A stretch of 5,458 bases of DNA from Azonexus sp. (GTDB lineage: Bacteria > Pseudomonadota > Gammaproteobacteria > Burkholderiales > Rhodocyclaceae): contig JAUYQT010000237.1 in the NCBI GenBank assembly GCA_030697085.1, positions 1 to 5,458 on the forward strand, in the 5' to 3' direction. A program made the translations under genes and the position numbers. Under the pieces are notes generated by a model. The model saw nothing but the letters and a program-made list of their open reading frames with translations, had not been told where the DNA came from and did not search any database. How positions within the stretch are numbered: position 1 is the stretch's first letter; every line of letters begins with the position of its first letter. This document shows positions 3,669 through 5,458 of the stretch, piece by piece.

Positions 3669-5458
3669 GCTTCGACTTTCTCCTCATCAAACCAGCGATA
3701 AATAGTCGGCAAAACCAGCAAGGTCAGCAGCGTACAAGTAATCAAGCCGCCGATCACGACAATAGCCAACGGCCGTTGCACTTCTGAACCCGGTCCATCC
3801 GAGAACAAGAAGGGGATCAAGCCGAGCATCGCTACAGTTGCCGTCATCATCACCGGGCGGAACCGTAGTGTCGCCCCTTCGATCACGGCCTCCTGCACCG
3901 TTCGCCCCTCTTCGCGCAAACCACGAATGTAGGACACCAGAACAACCCCGTTCAGCACGGCAATACCCCACAGCGCAATGAAACCGACCGATGCCGGCAC
4001 CGACAGGTACTCACCGGAAATGAAGAGCCCGATGATGCCGCCGATCGATGCGAACGGCAGCACAGTGATGATCAGCGTGGCAAACCGTAACGAGTTAAAG
4101 AGGACAAAAAGCAGGAAGAAAATTGCCGCAATAGTGATCGGAACAATCACCGTCAAGTGACCCAAGGCGCGCTCCATATTCTGGAACTGGCCGCCCCACT
4201 CGAGGTAGTAGCCCTCTGGCAATTTGACCTGAGACTCAACTTTCTTTTGCAACTCGGCCACAAAGCCGCCGAGGTCACGATCTTTGACGTTAACACCGAC
4301 CACAATGCGCCGCTTCCCAAGTTCCCGCGAAATCTGTGCCGGGCCATCCATGACGCTAATTTTTGCCACATCGGCCAAACGCACTTGGGCACCATTCGGT
4401 GAGGTAATCAACAAACTGGAAATGGCTTCAACATTGTTGCGGAAGCTCTCTGGCAAGCGAACGCTACCGGGAAACCGCTTCGCGCCCTCAAAGATCTCCG
4501 TTGCCACTTTGCCGCCAATCGCTGTTTCCAGCACATCATTGACATCGGAGACGTTCAAACCCAATCGCGCGATGGCCTGACGATCAATTTCGATCGACAA
4601 ATACTGTTGACCGCTGACCCGCTGGACACGCATATCCCGCGCGCCGTCAAGACCTTGGGCCACCTTACCAATATCGTTGGCAACTCTCTTCAGTTCCTCC
4701 AGGTCATCGCCAAAAACCTTCACGGCAATATCTGATCGAACCCCTGTCACCATCTCGGCCACCCGGGCCGAAATCGGCTGCGCCATGACCACCTGGACGC
4801 CGGGCAAGACCTTGAGCTTCTCGCGCATGGCTTCCTGAATGGTGTCCTGAGTCCAGCCATCCGGCCATTCGGCGCGTGGTTTCAGGCTGACGATGGGTGT
4901 CGACTCATTGGCTCCTTGCGGATCTGCCGGCGATTCACCGCGACCAATACTAGAAACAGCCGACTTGACCCCCGGCACTTGCATGACCAGACGCATCGCT
5001 TCCATTTCCATCTTGATCGACTCATCAAGCGAGATATTCGGCACCCGGTTGATACCCGGGACGACTGAGCCTTCATTCATTTCCGGGATAAACGCTGTTC
5101 CGAGGAAAGGTACCGTAGCCACCGTCAAGCAAAAAGCAATCACCGAAGCGCCAACGGTTTTTTTCTGGTTCGTCATTGTCCAGTGCAGCATTTTCAGATA
5201 TCGCTGCTTCATGATGGCGATCAGGCGGGTATCGTGATCGCCATCATGCGCCGGTGCCTTGAGCAAATAGGTCGCCATAACCGGTGTCAGCGTCAATGAG
5301 AGCACCAGAGAAATAGCCAGCGCGATGGCAATCGTGTAAGCCAGCGGCGCGAACATTTTGCCTTCCATGCCCTGCAAGGTCATCAGCGGCAGGAAAACGA
5401 GAATGATGATGCCAACCCCGAAGATTACCGGAGTGGCGACCTCAACCACCGCGTGGAG
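3665..5458 (-). CDS. czcA: Heavy-metal RND efflux pump, inner-membrane subunit (N-terminus beyond right edge)
   Basis: This is the proton-driven inner-membrane subunit of a tripartite heavy-metal efflux (HME-RND) system, which works with a periplasmic adaptor and outer-membrane channel. The visible 597 residues are the C-terminal part of a protein usually about 1030-1050 long. They run from transmembrane segment 5 (about 8-27, VATPVIFGVGIIILVFLPLM) through segments 6 (40-66) and 7 (101-122), the large periplasmic porter and docking region (123-430), and segments 8-12 (434-588). Family marks are FIPEMNEG, GVRSDIAVKVFGDD, GGQFQNMERA and GSEVQRPLA. IALWGIAVLNGVV follows the Czc/Cnr pattern (AVLNG) rather than that of CusA (GVAAEFG), hinting at divalent metals such as Zn, Co, Cd or Ni. 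The transmembrane-4 acidic residues that help set specificity are outside the window, so the metal and the symbol are tentative. The open frame continues to the edge; the GTG at 5449 is internal. The stop overlaps the PII-like start. Confidence 0.95.
   Translation of the reverse strand, partial: LHAVVEVATPVIFGVGIIILVFLPLMTLQGMEGKMFAPLAYTIAIALAISLVLSLTLTPVMATYLLKAPAHDGDHDTRLIAIMKQRYLKMLHWTMTNQKKTVGASVIAFCLTVATVPFLGTAFIPEMNEGSVVPGINRVPNISLDESIKMEMEAMRLVMQVPGVKSAVSSIGRGESPADPQGANESTPIVSLKPRAEWPDGWTQDTIQEAMREKLKVLPGVQVVMAQPISARVAEMVTGVRSDIAVKVFGDDLEELKRVANDIGKVAQGLDGARDMRVQRVSGQQYLSIEIDRQAIARLGLNVSDVNDVLETAIGGKVATEIFEGAKRFPGSVRLPESFRNNVEAISSLLITSPNGAQVRLADVAKISVMDGPAQISRELGKRRIVVGVNVKDRDLGGFVAELQKKVESQVKLPEGYYLEWGGQFQNMERALGHLTVIVPITIAAIFFLLFVLFNSLRFATLIITVLPFASIGGIIGLFISGEYLSVPASVGFIALWGIAVLNGVVLVSYIRGLREEGRTVQEAVIEGATLRFRPVMMTATVAMLGLIPFLFSDGPGSEVQRPLAIVVIGGLITCTLLTLLVLPTIYRWFDEEKVEA
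3679..3685 (-). promoter_or_regulatory. Ribosome binding site of the PII-like gene, inside the pump gene
   Basis: GAGGAGA on the minus strand lies 10 bases before the PII-like ATG, within the codons for the pump's acidic C-terminal tail (DEEK). Together with the ATGA overlap it supports coupled translation of pump and PII-like protein. Confidence 0.6.

Overview
The window looks like chromosomal DNA from a Gram-negative proteobacterium, most likely a betaproteobacterium (perhaps Rhodocyclales-like). This rests on the divergent ilvD/lgt pair, the moderately high GC coding style, and an RND metal pump paired with a PII-like gene. The taxonomic call is inference. There is no RNA gene, CRISPR array, insertion sequence or phage feature, and no gene-free stretch longer than about 130 bases.

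Left part, 1-970: the first 30 codons of ilvD (dihydroxy-acid dehydratase) run off the left edge on the minus strand. Divergently, across an 89-base gap, lies a complete lgt (prolipoprotein diacylglyceryl transferase), whose start is best placed at 182.

Middle, 971-2286 (+): a VOC-fold (glyoxalase/epimerase-like) protein is followed after 8 bases by an all-helical protein of unknown function. The C-terminal half of the latter resembles a histidine phosphotransfer bundle without its histidine. The two are probably one transcript, with a TATAAT box upstream.

Right part, 2283-5458 (-): a heavy-metal RND pump gene (CzcA/CusA family, N-terminus beyond the right edge) overlaps by 4 bases a PII-family gene whose T-loop lacks the uridylylated tyrosine and is histidine-rich. 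This matches the PII group (PII-NG) known to accompany metal efflux pumps. Just after the PII stop, the minus-strand RNA can fold into a 13-pair hairpin capped by a GAAA tetraloop. After a 129-base gap containing a perfect TATAAT comes a GAF-PAS sensor protein with no output domain. It converges on the helical protein gene, and the two stop codons overlap inside a TTAA.

Functionally these are separate modules: branched-chain amino acid synthesis, lipoprotein maturation, a VOC/helical-protein pair, a signalling protein, and metal export with a PII-type partner. The parts most worth following up are the PII-like gene with its 3' hairpin, the unrecognised helical protein, and the output-less GAF-PAS protein. 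I found no clear evidence of a wholly new multi-gene system.
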